Shown: in pieces, positions 1 to 12,210 of the stretch
How the letters are laid out: each line of letters begins with the position of its first letter
Position numbering within the stretch: the first letter of the stretch is position 1
Source: Hyaloscypha bicolor E
Lineage: Eukaryota > Ascomycota > Leotiomycetes > Helotiales > Hyaloscyphaceae
Assembly: GCF_002865645.1 (NCBI RefSeq)
Contig: NW_020194628.1
Coordinates: 1,054,001-1,118,000 of the forward strand
Length of the DNA: 64,000 nucleotides
Direction of reading: 5' to 3'
Notes under the pieces: model-generated
Databases searched by the model: none
Told to the model about the DNA's origin: nothing
What the model saw: the letters and a program-made list of their open reading frames with translations, nothing else
Position numbers and translations under genes: made by a program

Positions 1-2440
1 TTTCTCAAGTAATACTTAATTAATAATATTAACTAAAATATTCTCGTTTATATTTTCTTACGAATCTTAAAATATTATTAGAAAATTATATTCTTTATAA
101 CTAACTACGTAAAACAAATTAATAATATTATTATAAACAAAATATACTTCAAAATCAAATATAATATTTTAGGCCTAAATTAAAAAAAAGACATATAAGA
201 GTATTTTCTGAAAAAAAAACTATAATACCTTAAAGCCCGCTAATATATAATAAAAGTGACCTTAAATCTCTTATATAAAAACCGTTAAATAATTACTAGA
301 TAAACTTAACTTATTTTTTTCCCTTAAAAATAAAATATTTACCTTTATGTTACTTTTAAATTAAAAATCTCACTTTTATAGTCTATGCCTTAGCTCTTCA
401 GGAAAAAACTCAAATAACTTTATCTTATCTGAAATTTATAATTAAAGCAGACAAGGACTTTAAACATAATATTAATAGTACAAAATCAATAAAAACTAAG
501 TATAATTATTTATAACAAAATAAAAACATCTAAAAAAGTTTATTTTCAGCCATTCTCTAAAAGAAATAATATTTATAGTCTCAAGAAAGTCTGCTAGACT
601 ATAAATATGGATTATGCCTCGCTTCTCTATTTAGTAATATTCTTGGCCACAAAAAAACACACGTTAATAAGAAGGCAAGTACTATGCTATTCCCAATCAA
701 TATTCTGCTTTTAAAAGACTACAGCTCGTGTGGGTGCCATCTTGACCCGTATATGGCTTCCCGTATGTATTAAGTCTCTCATTCCATTATATATATGAGC
801 CCTCTTCTCCCTGAATAATGCTTTTCGAACGAGCCCAATTTTTGCTCTGATTCTAACTGGCTTCTTAATCATGTAGTCTATCGGTTTCGGAGATAATTAT
901 CCAGATTTAATAAAATATTAGTATTTCAGACCGCTTACCCAGTTAAAATGGCGCTTTATTATCTTATTATAAATATTATCTAAGTCTCAGACTAAAAAAT
1001 ACTAATATATTATTAAAATATTATATAATACTTAAGGCTCATTATTAATATTATTACTCACTGGCTATATAAGTTAATTTTTGTCCCGAAAAATCCGACT
1101 TATTCTTATAAAGATATTATAATTATCCTTCTAATTATCTCTAATAATATTAAAAAGCTTTAAAAAATAATATAAAGCATATTGGCCTATAATCCAGTCC
1201 AGATATTATTTATTACTATAAAATATTAATATAAAACCCTTTAGAAATTTTCTAAATTAATAAATATAAATAATTTTAAAGTCTTCAAAGTTCCGGTTAT
1301 TAATAAACGCCTCTAAATCTATAAAGCCGTCCCTTTTATTAAAACCCGTATTACGATTATAATTAATAATAATATTATATGGCCAAATATTATCTTTTTT
1401 TAGCTTTTAGTACTCTTTAAAGATAAAAAAATAAATATAATCAGAATATCTTAATATATAAGACATCTTAAAACGAGGACTATTATAAAATAATATTATA
1501 ATTAACTAGGTATTATATATATTAAATAGTATAACTTTAAAATATTAATAACATATTATATTAATAAAAATACTTTATATATGTCTGAAAAAACATGTAC
1601 TCTCTAAACTAAAATCTTATAAGATATCGATTTCTTATTAAAATTCGCGACAAAAATATAAAAAAAGCATCTTCTTAAAACTAATAATAATAACTTTATT
1701 ATATGCTAACTAGTTATAAAGAGATAAAAAACTTAAGTTTAATATAGCTAAGATTATAAAATTAAAATAACTCTTGAAAATAATCCCAAATTTCGCTTTC
1801 AATATAATAAATAGGCCAAAAGTAATTAAAAAAGCAATTACACGAGTTTATTTATAAAAAGATACATCTGGCGGTAAGTCAAAATTTAATAAAAATAATT
1901 TAGCGACCTAACTATTATATAAATAGTAACCTTAGTCTACCTATATTTTATATCTCTTTATATTTATAAACTTTGTTTTTATCCGCAATCCTTTACTTTT
2001 TTAGTTATACTATAATAATACTTCACCTTTTAAAGATTATATAAAAATAACTTTATATATTGCTTTCTTAATCTGATAACTAACTGCTAAAAATATTAAA
2101 TTACTGGGGCTTTATAAGCGCAATATTTAGAATATATGATTCATGCCAGTGTCTATTCTCTTTACTTACTTCTATAATTATATTAAAGCCCAGATACTTT
2201 TTTCTCTAAGCAAGGTATAATCTATCTTATTAATCAGAATACCTAGAATCTAATATATATTACAGACAAACTAAGGAAGTTGATAGGATTTAACAAGGAT
2301 TATAATTATTAATGAAGGAACAGAAACAAAAGTGAATATTGGTCGGCATTTTTGTATTTATGCTTTTAATTAATTTTAATAAAAAATCAAAAGGATTCCT
2401 AAGAGGCGGAATATAGTTCAGCACTATAATAATATCTCAT
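1..2440. repeat. AT-rich, RIP-like degenerate repeat block
   Basis: This stretch is dominated by A and T with abundant TpA and short poly-A/T runs, and no open reading frame of useful length is present. A slightly less biased island lies near 590-880. The composition fits old transposon DNA mutated C-to-T on both strands. I could not recognise the original element family and saw no terminal repeats inside the window, so the block may continue to the left. Confidence 0.7.
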
Positions 2441-3240
2441 CTATGGATCTTCTATTATTGCGGATAAAGTGCAAATCCGGCTACAAGCACGTGATCGCCC
2501 CCTCGCTTAAACTTAGAAAGGGGGGTTGGTCATATGACTACAAGCTGCACTCTATGATCCACCTCTGGCTTCTCGTAAATAATTATTTTCCGAGGCAGAA
2601 GCAACTAAACCAAAAAGCGAGCGTATCTCAGCCCCTAAAAATTATTTCGCTTTGCACGGTTTTCAATGGGTGTCAGCTGCTCGGGATGCGATTATGCAAC
2701 AAAATGGGTTTTAAATTTCCCACGTGATAATGCATTGCTTTAAACTGAAGTGTGGTAAGTAAAACATAGAGCAGCGGACCAATATGTGGCGACGCTTTCT
2801 AGAAAAGGTAGCTACGCCTTAGGGAGAACCAATTTACAGCCGCGACGCCTTCGATGATTGGGTACGGAAGGAGCGAAATGGTCGCGAGGTAGGTCCCCTC
2901 CTTCACGTGTTCGAGATGTAAACTGATCAACGGTATCGTTTCAGATCAAAAACCTGGAGTCTAGGCTCACGCTCTGGCCATTCAAGAGGGATGCCAGGTT
3001 GCCATGTCCCATCTTGAGGTGGCTATTGGCGCATGGGAGGATTTCGAATGCGATTTCAAAGACGCGGGGCCGAAGGAAGTTATGAACGGTTATTTGTAGC
3101 CGAGTCCGCTGGTTCCAAATCCATCCGACCTTCAAGAAGAGGCTCAAGCTAGATTTCAAGACGGTGGATGAAGTATATGTTTCCAGTGGAGTGTAAATTA
3201 AAACTATGCTGACGAATGAGAAACGTATAAATTCAGCGTC
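2441..3240. other. Moderate-GC stretch without a supported gene
   Basis: Base composition returns to normal here. A 94-codon open frame on the plus strand (2443-2727) and short minus-strand frames exist, but none shows a domain, splice structure or compositional support. The stretch is best read as the downstream flank of the minus-strand genes that follow. Confidence 0.4.
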
Positions 3241-3282
3241 CGAAGTGTCAGAGAAAGGAATGCAGAATAGCCGCGCTCTCCT

Positions 3283-4265
3283 CTATGAAACATTTTCCTT
3301 CAACCAGATCCTGTTGCGTTCCAGCAAGCAAGAGTAATAAGCAACTGCAGCAGGCCAAGCCTCTCTGACCATAACCATCGCTCTCCGCGAAGACGCATCG
3401 ACCTTTCGAGCTTTTGCTGCAACATAAAAATTCTTCAAGTCTTCTACATCTATGAATGTAGCTATCTCCCCGGACTTGGCTCGTGGCTCTGGGTTCTTGG
3501 CTGTAATATAAAGACACTCAATGTCTTCTCTGTTGGGTTCGGTGGGGTCGTAGTCCAGATCAATATCACAACCAGGGAACATATTAGTGAGCTTATTCTC
3601 GAGTTCTAGCAGGTATGACTTGAGCACAACCATCTCCCAAGATTCATCTGATAACTCTAGCACGCTAGGGACCTGGTTAAGGTTCTTGATTTTGTTGAGC
3701 TTCTCGGGTATCTCTTGGGGTGGGCGATATCCTAGATTTGATAGCCGTACAGTTGTGTATGACCCGCAATCAAATTCTCTGCACGGCTCAACAGAGGCGT
3801 CTTTCGTCAAGTGTTGGCGGCCTACATCGAGGCCAATTGCCTTTTCCAAGCTCGGAATACCACCCTCTGTGTCTACGTCAAGTGCCTTCTCCAAGTCCAG
3901 CACCCTACGAGCGCAAGAATACTGCCTCTGGGACTTGGTTGTTGAGGAATGAAACTGAAGGATGGTCTGAATGGTACAAAGACTCGATACGACGAGCTAT
4001 ATATAATGTTAGCCCAATCCCTCAAAGGACAGACCTTCTAACTAACCAAGGCGGATGAGACTGGAAAACCACCAATCTCGATTAGTACCTTCCAGCCTAC
4101 GAGGAGGAAAGCACAGATGAGAATGAATTTCAAGAAGCAAAGAGAAGCATGAGCAAAGAGTGCCCATCGGTTTGACCGCTGAGTAGAGCGAGGTAAACGT
4201 ATATATTTGATGGATAGGGTGCAGAGCTCCCCACAGGTCGAAAAAAGAAGAACTTCCAAAGCCAA
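3283..4265 (-). CDS. Hypothetical protein, 3' part of a multi-exon minus-strand gene
   Basis: The main block is an open frame from 3283 to about 3995, with residues such as EKALDVDTEGGIPSLEK early and a C-terminal part rich in charged helices. Upstream, the frame can be followed to an acceptor-like TATATATAG near 4000, preceded by a plausible branch site (GCTAAC). Before that lies a further exon-like segment at about 4040-4265, with a hydrophobic run (FILICAFLLVGW) in one frame. No ATG sits at the start of the main frame, so it must be spliced to sequence upstream. It could be the 3' end of the gene described at 4374-6370. I recognise no family. Confidence 0.35.
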
Positions 4266-4373
4266 GGACGGGTCAAGCCTTCGAAGAGCACTAGTAGCAG
4301 TGTTAGCACCGGAAAATTGGACTAGACTGGTCTAACCATACCTCAAAGAAAGCACAACTACTGAAAAAGCGTT

Positions 4374-6370
4374 CTATAAGTAATAATATTGAATCGATAA
4401 TTCCGACTTTGTGTACTTCCAGGTGATAAGTGCATTTCTGTGAGATTGTCTCTCCATTCTGCATATCCAATACCGATCCAAGAATTTGTTATAAGGTTCT
4501 GGGACAGGGATATCTTTGTCAAGCACAGTGGCCAGAAGTTGACGCATTCCTTGGTGACCATCTTTGACGGTATTGGTGGCTTGTAGAAATGAAAATATCA
4601 TGTGCTCCAAGATTGTTCGCTCATTCGTAAGAGGTTCGCCTTTTATAAGAGCGTCGAAGTCCGCTAGGTAATCGCCCTTGAAAGATTGTGTACCATCATC
4701 TAAAGAGTATGGAAGAAGTCGTTTGTAGCAAAGCAAGGCGGCAAGCGTCAATGCAGCTTGGTCTGTTGTCTGAGGGCCCTGAAGGTCTCTAGCCAATCGG
4801 CGATATAGCCTCCACCCATCATTTGAAGCTGCCCATTTAGTAAGAATACGAGGGAGCTGGCCCTGAACCATTGAGCTCCAGGTAAGGAAGACTAGTATAT
4901 TATTCTCTGGCGTTTTGAGGGTGGGCTGCATATGGTAAACGTGTGCACTACTCTTTGTTAGCATTTTTCTTCACTAATCACTCGAGGGCGAATACATTTG
5001 TCCGCGGATTTCATCGACCTGCGCTTTGCCAAGTTCGCACAGCACGTCGGCCGGAAGACCCTGGGGAAAAGTTAGCATTGGATAGACCTGCTATTTAGAT
5101 ATCATACCAAATATCCTTGTGGGAAGCCGATGGGAAGGAGGGCTATCATTCGACTAGTTAAATGCGCAATGTCCAACGTGTAAATATCGTCGTCGGCGAA
5201 GATCTTGGACTCTGAAAGCGCGTTGAGCATTGCCTGCAAGCTAAAAGAACCAAATCGAGCTGATCCAGAAATGCTGAAGAGAGAACCATATAAGTTGGCA
5301 TTGGTCTTGGCTGAGTTCTTGGGGTTAAGCTTGCGTTGTCGGACATCATCCCTCCCGCCAGAAAAGACGAGCAAGCATCGGAGAAGTGAAATGAAGTGGA
5401 GTTCTGCTGTCTGTTGAGGATACGCTGGGGCTGACTTAAGGAGATCCGTATGATCTCTCCGAAAAGCTTGGAGTAATTCATGCTCGTCCTTCCCAAGAAG
5501 TTCAAGGATAAGGGGAGTACTGTAGTCTGTGACTAAATTGAGGCTGATGAACTGAAGCCATTGGGCAAACCGCTTTCGGACCTGAGGATTAGAATCCTAA
5601 TCAAGATGAGCATTACTGTAAGTAGCTAAAGAGGCGGTGGAGCTTACCAGCACATCGTGGTTTAGGATAACCCATTCAAGCGGTATCTTCAGCTTCGATG
5701 GTGCGATGCGGCGATAGTACAATACCAGCTCCTGGGTGCGCCTAGACCAGATTGCCTCGATGGCATTTTGAAGAAAGTGGGCTTGTGCTCTCGCTCTCGC
5801 TCTCGATATGCCGTACACCTGTGCTTCCGCGTCTGCTGGCTCCGTCCGGTCGAAATTAAGGTCGAGTTGGAACTCAAACTTGTGATCGAGAAGCCAGGGA
5901 ATGTATGATTTGCAAACGGCCACTTCGTAGAACTGGCCGTTACAGCACTTCCTAACAATAAATACTCCGGGCACTGAACGTATTTGGACCTACTTGGAAT
6001 TGTCTCGCTCGATGGCGTCTGTTGGCACGAAGCAAGACTTCCAAGGATCATTGATTATAGGTATGCGAATAAGCTCATCGATATCAAATCGGACATACTC
6101 AAAGGTCTGTGAAGTAACTGTGAGTCATGGGTTTGGAGAGAGCCGAGAGAGAGAGAGAGAGCCTCACCAACTGAATCTTACGTGTGACCAAAATTCCATC
6201 GTGGCTAGGGGCGGCGGCTTTGGGTCCTGGGGTCGGCAGCTGGGTGTGCAACGCTAGCATCTCGAATTCTGCAGCCTTAGCAGTAGAAGAATACAATATC
6301 TCAGCAAAACGGGGCAACGACTCCTCTCCCTTTGCAGAAAGAAGTCGTCTATATGCATGCGTACATAGAG
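4374..6370 (-). pseudogene. Unrecognised multi-exon gene, probably interrupted by a TAG codon
   Basis: Minus-strand exons join in frame. One starts near 6370 after the acceptor CTCTTTAG and contains an RRLLSAKGEE-like segment. A (GA)n-bearing intron lies at about 6100-6180. The long exon 5648-5990 ends at donor GTAAGC (5647). Exons at about 5110-5600 and 4990-5060 follow, and then a block at 4374-4964 without stops. At 5990-5992 the frame reads TAG between NSK and VQIRS; this is one C-to-T change from CAG, and the frame is otherwise continuous across it, so the gene is probably dead. The protein is helical, with an Arg-Ala repeat coded by a GAGAGC hexamer run near 5795-5815. There are no membrane segments and no known motif. 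The start codon was not found. Confidence 0.5.
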
Positions 6371-6474
6371 CTAAAGAGAGTTACAAATGAGAGGTGTAAT
6401 AGTTAGCCACATACATCTTTCCCCTAATTGTTTGATAAGGTGCGTCGTCGTTCAAAGAAGGCCCTGACCCCTAT

Positions 6475-6570
6475 AGGGGTTTGTAGATTCGCCGCGTTTT
6501 TAGTTCAATGAGGCGCTGTACTCCACAAGGGGTTGCAGATTCGCCGCGTTTTTAGTCCGATGTGGCGCCT
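6475..6570. repeat. Two-copy direct repeat, about 52-bp period
   Basis: A segment of roughly 38 bp containing AGATTCGCCGCGTTTTTAGT occurs at about 6476-6514 and again at about 6529-6567 with only a few differences. It lies upstream of the 5' end of the preceding minus-strand gene. The function is unknown; a promoter duplication or a remnant of a small repeat are both possible. Confidence 0.75.
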
Positions 6571-7716
6571 TTTCATTAAGGGTTTGTTTGCTTTTGTTCC
6601 ATTGCTGCCATACACTCTCTGATATCGATTTCTCAAGGATCCGGTATGGGTCCGAGTAGCTGTTGGGACTTTAGGAGGGCAAACGCATGAAAATCTCTGC
6701 AACGCCCGGCTATAGTGTAAAGGTATTGTGTTGTAATATGGCGAACCATTTTGCAAACCATGGGCCTGTATTATAAAGTCTTCTCTAGAGCCAAAACTCG
6801 TTGATGGGTGGAGCTAGCTAGAAGCTTGTTGGAACATAACAGGTCTTGCAAAGGAATAATACCCCCAAAAGTACACCCCTACCTATTCATTGCATGGCTT
6901 TACCATTGGCCGCCAACCCTACAATCTTCAGTCACCGTGCGTCCGTATCTTTTATGCTGCTCTTATACTCTCCTCCTTGGCAACGACAACTTCCTCCTTC
7001 CGGTCCTATTATGTCTGAATTCGAGTGTTCTTCGTTTGGTGGGCCATCCAGCACGGAGGTATGGCCGGTGCACGACAATCACCGTACTTTTCGTCCAATC
7101 TAGGATATTTGTGAGTATTTGGTTGCAGCTTCGGGGGTCGAACTACCTGAATTCAATTGCGACAACTAAAGGAGGGCAACGCTTGTGAGTCGTCTTATAA
7201 TTGGTACACCATGCCCGAACTGTATAACGGACATGCCTACATCGAAATTCGACTTGAGTATAGTCACACATTGTGAGGTGCGTTTGTGGAGTGGCGGGGA
7301 AAGAGGACTGGCAACTGATTTTGGGCGGGACGGATCTGAAGTGGTCTTATGTACCATCACAGACGATGCTGCTTTACTTCCGTACTTCTCCACACTGATC
7401 TTACTAGTCTACCACCGGCATATCCACGAGCTTCTTTTTCTACGTCGCTTACTTGAGCAGGTAACTTTTTGCATCTCAAGATGCCGTCTGATTTGCCCTT
7501 GTACAAGAATCAGACCGGACACTGGGTGCGACCACGCTGTAAACTACGCTCTGAGAGGATTGATGTTAAGCCAGCTCGGCACAGCGTCACTCCCTGTAAG
7601 CTATGAGATGCATACCTAGACTCGCCACCACTCGACAGTACCGACCTGAGGTTATTTAATGTTTATCTTTCTCTTTAAGGCCATCGAATTGTTCAGCCTC
7701 TACCATATAGCCTGCC
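6571..7716. other. Intergenic region, no supported gene
   Basis: Several overlapping open frames (for example plus-strand 6808-7188 and 7185-7619) compete on both strands. None has a recognisable domain or a clean intron pattern, and their codon content is unremarkable. The last few hundred bases probably hold the promoter of the hydrolase gene that begins at 7717. Confidence 0.4.
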
Positions 7717-8837
7717 ATGGAGCCTTTTGCAATACCCGAGCAACCCCCAGCACTCCCTGTTGCGAAGACGTATATTTACAAGACAGTTGGGGAAATACTC
7801 ATTCCTATTAATGTATATCTGCCTAAGGCTCTGGGTGTCGCTTGCCCGATCATGCTGTTCATCCACGGTGGTGGTTGGTTAGGTAGGAGTCGTTCTGACT
7901 ACTGTCGCCCCCTCTTCCAACACTTCCTCTCCCTCGGGTTCATAGTCACCTCTATAGACTACCGGCTTCTCCCAGAGACCAGCCTGGCTGGCCAGCTTGA
8001 AGACGTTCGCGATATGGAGCCCTGGTTAAGGCATAGCCTTCCATCCATATTGACGGACCCCACTTTGAGCGTAGATAGAGATAACATTGTTGTGGTTGGT
8101 GCCTCAGCGGGTTCACTCCTGGCATTCCTAACTGTGAGTACTATCCTTACGCCGGAACAAATGGTGTTGACAAGAAGTAGCCCAAATTATAGAGAGAGCA
8201 CCCGACTGCTATCCTCTCAATGTACGGACCAACGAATATGCACAATGTCCCATCTCTCAGAACAGGTCGGTTCTCGAAACTTCCACCACTACCGCCAACT
8301 CCAGAGCTTCTTGCCGCTGCAACCACATTCGAATCGCCCCCCACCGAAATTGCCCCTCCCAAGAACGCGGAGGACTATATAAGGCCTAGGGAACTCATGG
8401 GCAGGAAAGTCTTCACCAAAAGTCTTATAGCAGAATTCTTAATCAAGGGTCTGCTAAGAGACGAGAGTGGTGCACTGAAGTTACCAGAGAAGGGGTCCGT
8501 AAGCGAGGAACAGATTGATGCAATCAGTAAGGCAAAGGCTTGACAATCAACGAGACTAGTTTTGACTGGATGTATAGGTCCACTGCAGCTCTCGCAAAGC
8601 ATCAATTACCCGCTAGTCTGTCAAGTAATGGCAGAGGATGACGATATCTTCGACAATTCACACGGATATAATCTCCACAAAGCACTTAAACAACGCGGGG
8701 TAGAGTGCAAGACGATTGTTGTATCTGGCAAGAAACACGCTTTTGATATCTAGGAAGTGATTGGAGGTAAAATAGACAAGACAGTTATTGGCCATGCTGT
8801 AAAATGGGTCACCTCTTGGTGCAAGCCATTGTTATAA
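7717..8837 (+). pseudogene. Alpha/beta-hydrolase (esterase/lipase-like) with two in-frame stops
   Basis: Exon 1 (7717-8133) carries the oxyanion-hole motif HGGGW and, near its end, the nucleophile elbow GASAG. A 59-nt intron (8134-8192, GTGAGT to TATAG) leads in frame into exon 2, which reads AILSMYGPTN and then the acid/His region (EDDDIF; KKHAFD) of the catalytic triad. Exon 2 is interrupted by TGA at 8541-8543 and TAG at 8751-8753, after which the frame stays open to TAA at 8835-8837. The TAG is one G-to-A change from TGG in a TpG context. A second intron could remove the first stop (donor GTAAGC at 8499, acceptor CAG at 8588, 90 nt), but not the second. The enzyme may be dead or end early, just after the catalytic His. 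Substrate unknown. Confidence 0.75.
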
Positions 8838-8888
8838 GCCACAGATACTAGGTCACCTCTTGGTACAAACTAATGGCTAATGGTCATC

Positions 8889-10382
8889 CTAATAGAAGCC
8901 TTTCACCTCACAGCCCTCACTGATATTTTTAACAAATAGCAACGAACTCGCTGTAAACTCCACACTCTTTGGGTTTCCAGCCTCGTATAGGTCGCATGCC
9001 TTCCGACCAACCATGCCCTTTTCCACTATTAATTGTCAGTTCTGAAAGGACAAGTTTGCTTACATTACTTACTCAGCTTTAACACGTAAGTCTGAAGCAT
9101 TTTAACAGAGTCAATAAATGTTTTGTCATTGTTTACCATATCCCTCGATCTCTGTTCGTCCCAATTCATGTCAAGTGGCTTTCGCCCAAACACATAATGA
9201 TAATGCGATAAGAGGGAATTAGAAGAGGCAATTGCTTCCTCAATGAGCGCCTATAGCTTCGATGGATGTATCCAAAATCCGAGCTGAGGTCGTTAGCGTC
9301 TTGCGCTTTCCTTAGATTAAAAGAGCTTACCGGGTCTTTGTAACGTTTCCAAAATATGTTTCTTCCTGCATCAAGCTCTTGAATATGCAAGACTAGAAAT
9401 AAAGCCAGGGTACCAACTACCCACGCGTGCTGTTTCTTGGTTTGTAGCAAATCGTCAGCATCCTTCAAAATCTCACTATCTAATTCTTTCATTCTCAACT
9501 CTAATCGGTGATTGACTTGGTTTGCCACCATGCGAGGTATGGGTATGCAACCGAACCACGCAGAGTCTGTGTCTTCGATTTTCGCCCTCCCTAGATAGTC
9601 ATTATCAAGACCAGTTCTCTTTTTTCTTTTCCCAGAGAACTGGCACCCTTTCATTATAAGACGGAGAGCTGTGTACATCTCAAAACACCGCTGTATAATT
9701 GGTTCCTTTTACATTAGCTCGTGAGCCGATAAATCTAAGAGAAAGCTTACCTGATTATGAGAACATGCTAGCCGGAAGAAGGTTGAAACAATGTCTTGAC
9801 GTTTGCATGCTTCATATATAGCATATCTGATGCATTTCTTGACGTATTGCGATATGTCGATCCGGGGGTTTATCAGGCAAAAAGCTGTAGTCTTCGCTAC
9901 ATGCAAGCTAGATGAATTTTTCTGAACGGCCTCAGTCTGGTAATGTTCAGTTGGACGAAATTCACAGCATTCTACGAGCAGAGGAGGTCTATCGGGGTAG
10001 TGTTCCAACTCCGCGGTTCTTCGAGAATTCGAATCGCTCGACCGTACAAGCGTAAACTGGGTTTCGTAAATTTCATTCTACCCTTGTTGGAATTATTAGT
10101 CTCAGCTACGGCAACAGCGTCAGGGTAAAAGAACATTTTTCGAAGACCTTATAATCTGTAACGCGCAATCGAATGCAAACCTGCTGTAGAATATGTTGTC
10201 TAACACATCGCACACAACGAGGTTCCCCAGTGCTCGAAGAAGTCTTCTGACACTAAAGCGAAGTTAGTGTATCAGTTCCCTTATTGCAAAGTAAGAGAAA
10301 ATACCTTTATCTTTCGAAGTCGGCATCCTATACAGGGGTTTTGTCGACGATTGAGTGCCAGACTTTGGTTCACGAGAGCCAT
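8889..10382 (-). CDS. Zn2Cys6-like fungal transcription factor, six exons
   Basis: ATG at 10382 opens exon 1 (10382-10305), which ends NPCIGCRLRKIK. The classic intron inside the zinc cluster (10304-10253) follows, then exon 2 (10252-10181) beginning CQK and containing CVRC. Further exons join in phase: 10077-9751, 9690-9331, 9250-9073 and 9025-8889 (introns 103, 60, 80 and 47 nt). The total is about 383 residues with no stop. This is a small nuclear DNA-binding regulator of the GAL4 class. The sixth cysteine expected 6-8 residues after CVRC is absent in this model; if the second intron is retained, or spliced at a later donor, a Cys appears nine residues on. The C-terminal part is helical with no recognised domain. 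Its target is unknown; the neighbouring hydrolase is a candidate by position only. Confidence 0.75.
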
Positions 10383-10571
10383 GCCGGCACTAGGTGACCC
10401 AAGCTGGTGCTCAATATTTGGTTAAAGTAGCTAGAGAAGAGGGTATTGTTCGAAGTTCTGGGCCAGATCTTGGTGTTCTGTCAAGGCCAGGCTCAAAGGA
10501 ATAATGATAGAAGAATGTCCGACACATTCGGCCAAAGTATTGTTCTCCCAGGCTTCATGGCAGCTCGACTA

Positions 10572-11732
10572 AGAGCGCGGCGAGGTTTGGTGGACGTTGC
10601 CGAGATCTGCGAGAGTAGCTTGTAGATTGTTGGCCGGATATAAAATTTGTGAGTAGGCTGTGGCATCATTAAACTCTGCGAACAATGTATGACTCGGGAG
10701 ATTCCCAGGACGGGTCGAATCAAACGACGGCGAGGGTTGGAAAGTGTTGTCGGGATCTGTAAGAATGGTCTGTGGATCATTAGCTGGGTATGAGCATTGT
10801 GAGTTGGCTGCTACACTGGCAGACTGCTCCAATATATAGTTAGGGAAATTCCCAAGATAATTCGAATAAGCTGACGAGGGCTGGACAGTGTTGTCGAAGC
10901 CTGTAAGAGTGGTCTGTAGATTACTGGCTGGGTATGAGCATTGTGAGTTGGCTGCTACACTAGCAGACTGCTCCAATGTATAGTTAGGGAAATTCCCAAG
11001 ATAATTCGAATAAGCTAACGAGGGCTGGACAGTGTTGTCGAAACCTATAAGAGTGGTCTGTGGATCACTGGCTGGGTATGAGCATTGTGAGTAGGCTGCG
11101 GTATGGGCAGATTGTTCTGATAATGTATAGTTCAAGAAATCCTCGAGATGACTTGGTCGAGGCCGTGCCGGCGCGAGCCCACTGGTTTGTTGAACGACGT
11201 CGACAAACCCGAGGAAAGCGTTGCCGTGATCTGTGATAGAGGAGTGTTGGTTGTTGACCGGATATGAGCCTTGTGAGAAGGCTGCGGCATTGGCAGACTG
11301 TTCTGATAACGTGTGACCCAGAGAATCCTCGAGATAGCTCGGTTGACGCGGCGGCGATAACGTCGTGAGCTTGTTGATTCGGAGACCGTCTTTAAGAAAT
11401 GTGAGGAAGGTTTCTTGGTCGTTGGATGTGTGCCGACAGTCCGCAGACGCCGCGGCGTTGAGAGATTGTTGCAGCTGTAGATTGTTTGAGAAGTGCCCAA
11501 TGCAGTTCGATTGGGGTGGCGTAAAGAGGCCGTTGGTTTGAAGAGCGTTATCGATCGACGCATGAGAGCCTACTTGATCGTTGACAAAATCAGACTGACC
11601 GAGAATGTCCGTATTGATTTGGCTAGATATCTTGTTGCTCCAAGGAAGATGACTCGAGTCATCCTGCGATCCATGACTTGGCTGGTCGAATAGGATGGGT
11701 GGTGAGCCTCGCTGAGAGTCTGCCTGATCCAT
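10572..11732 (-). CDS. 387-residue protein with 48-residue repeats, low complexity
   Basis: A single uninterrupted frame begins at the ATG at 11730-11732, with MDQADSQRGSPP as its N-terminus. The C-terminal two thirds contain about five degenerate copies of a unit with the core QSAxxAAxSQCSYPA followed by Asn/Gln/Thr-rich sequence and a YLGNFPNY-like stretch. Two successive DNA intervals are exactly 144 bp (marker GGGT at 10786, 10930, 11074); the flanking copies are spaced less evenly. It is rich in Ser, Asn, Gln and Ala and has no cysteine cluster, membrane segment or signal peptide. It lies 187 bp upstream of the zinc-cluster gene on the same strand. It could be an activation-type or disordered protein. 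No family is recognised, and the ends may be spliced. Confidence 0.55.
10630..11300 (-). repeat. In-frame tandem repeats of about 144 bp within the 387-codon ORF
   Basis: The segment around GGGTATGAGCATTGTGAGT recurs at 10786, 10930 and 11074, with more diverged relatives near 10636 and 11260. The two central copies are nearly identical over their whole length, which indicates recent unequal exchange or gene conversion. All central copies keep the frame. Confidence 0.85.
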
Positions 11733-11769
11733 TTGCTGGACTGCGGAAACCTTATCATCACGATGTATG

Positions 11770-12210
11770 ATTTGGTCCGGCGCTATTTAGGTACAGGGAA
11801 CACGCATCACGTGTTAAATGTGTTGCTGTATTCAACAGCGGTGTCTATCGGCAGAAAGACCTCGCACGTGTCCTAGCGCGGAGTCTTACTCTCACCTCGA
11901 GTTCAAGCGAGTTCATCACGTCGCTCGCGATCTCCAACCCGATATTACAAGCGTACACACTACTAGATAGGCTTAAGCATAAGGACATCGACTGGCTTGT
12001 CCACGGTGCAGAGACTCGTGTGTATGTGCCCTAACCAGACAGGCAATGGAGTCTGGGCTAGGAACACTATAATTGAGAATTTTGGATTTCGGAGTTTAGA
12101 TATAAACGAGAATATGCTGAGGAGATCTGCACTGCGAAAGCGTCTGTCTGATTTGGTTCATCGCTATTGACGCTTTCTATACATAACAGTGGACAATGAA
12201 ATACCCAACT
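11770..12210. other. Intergenic region, no gene seen
   Basis: No convincing frame or RNA gene is visible. The region lies between the 5' end of the repeat protein gene and the 3' end of the HD/kinase gene, both on the minus strand, so it probably holds a promoter and a terminator. Confidence 0.5.

Noticed and set aside
2443..2727. 94-codon plus-strand ORF at the edge of the first AT-rich block
   Set aside because: No domain, no neighbours supporting it, and no clear start context.
6808..7619. Overlapping plus-strand ORFs upstream of the hydrolase
   Set aside because: Two frames overlap and neither shows a recognisable protein; treated as intergenic.
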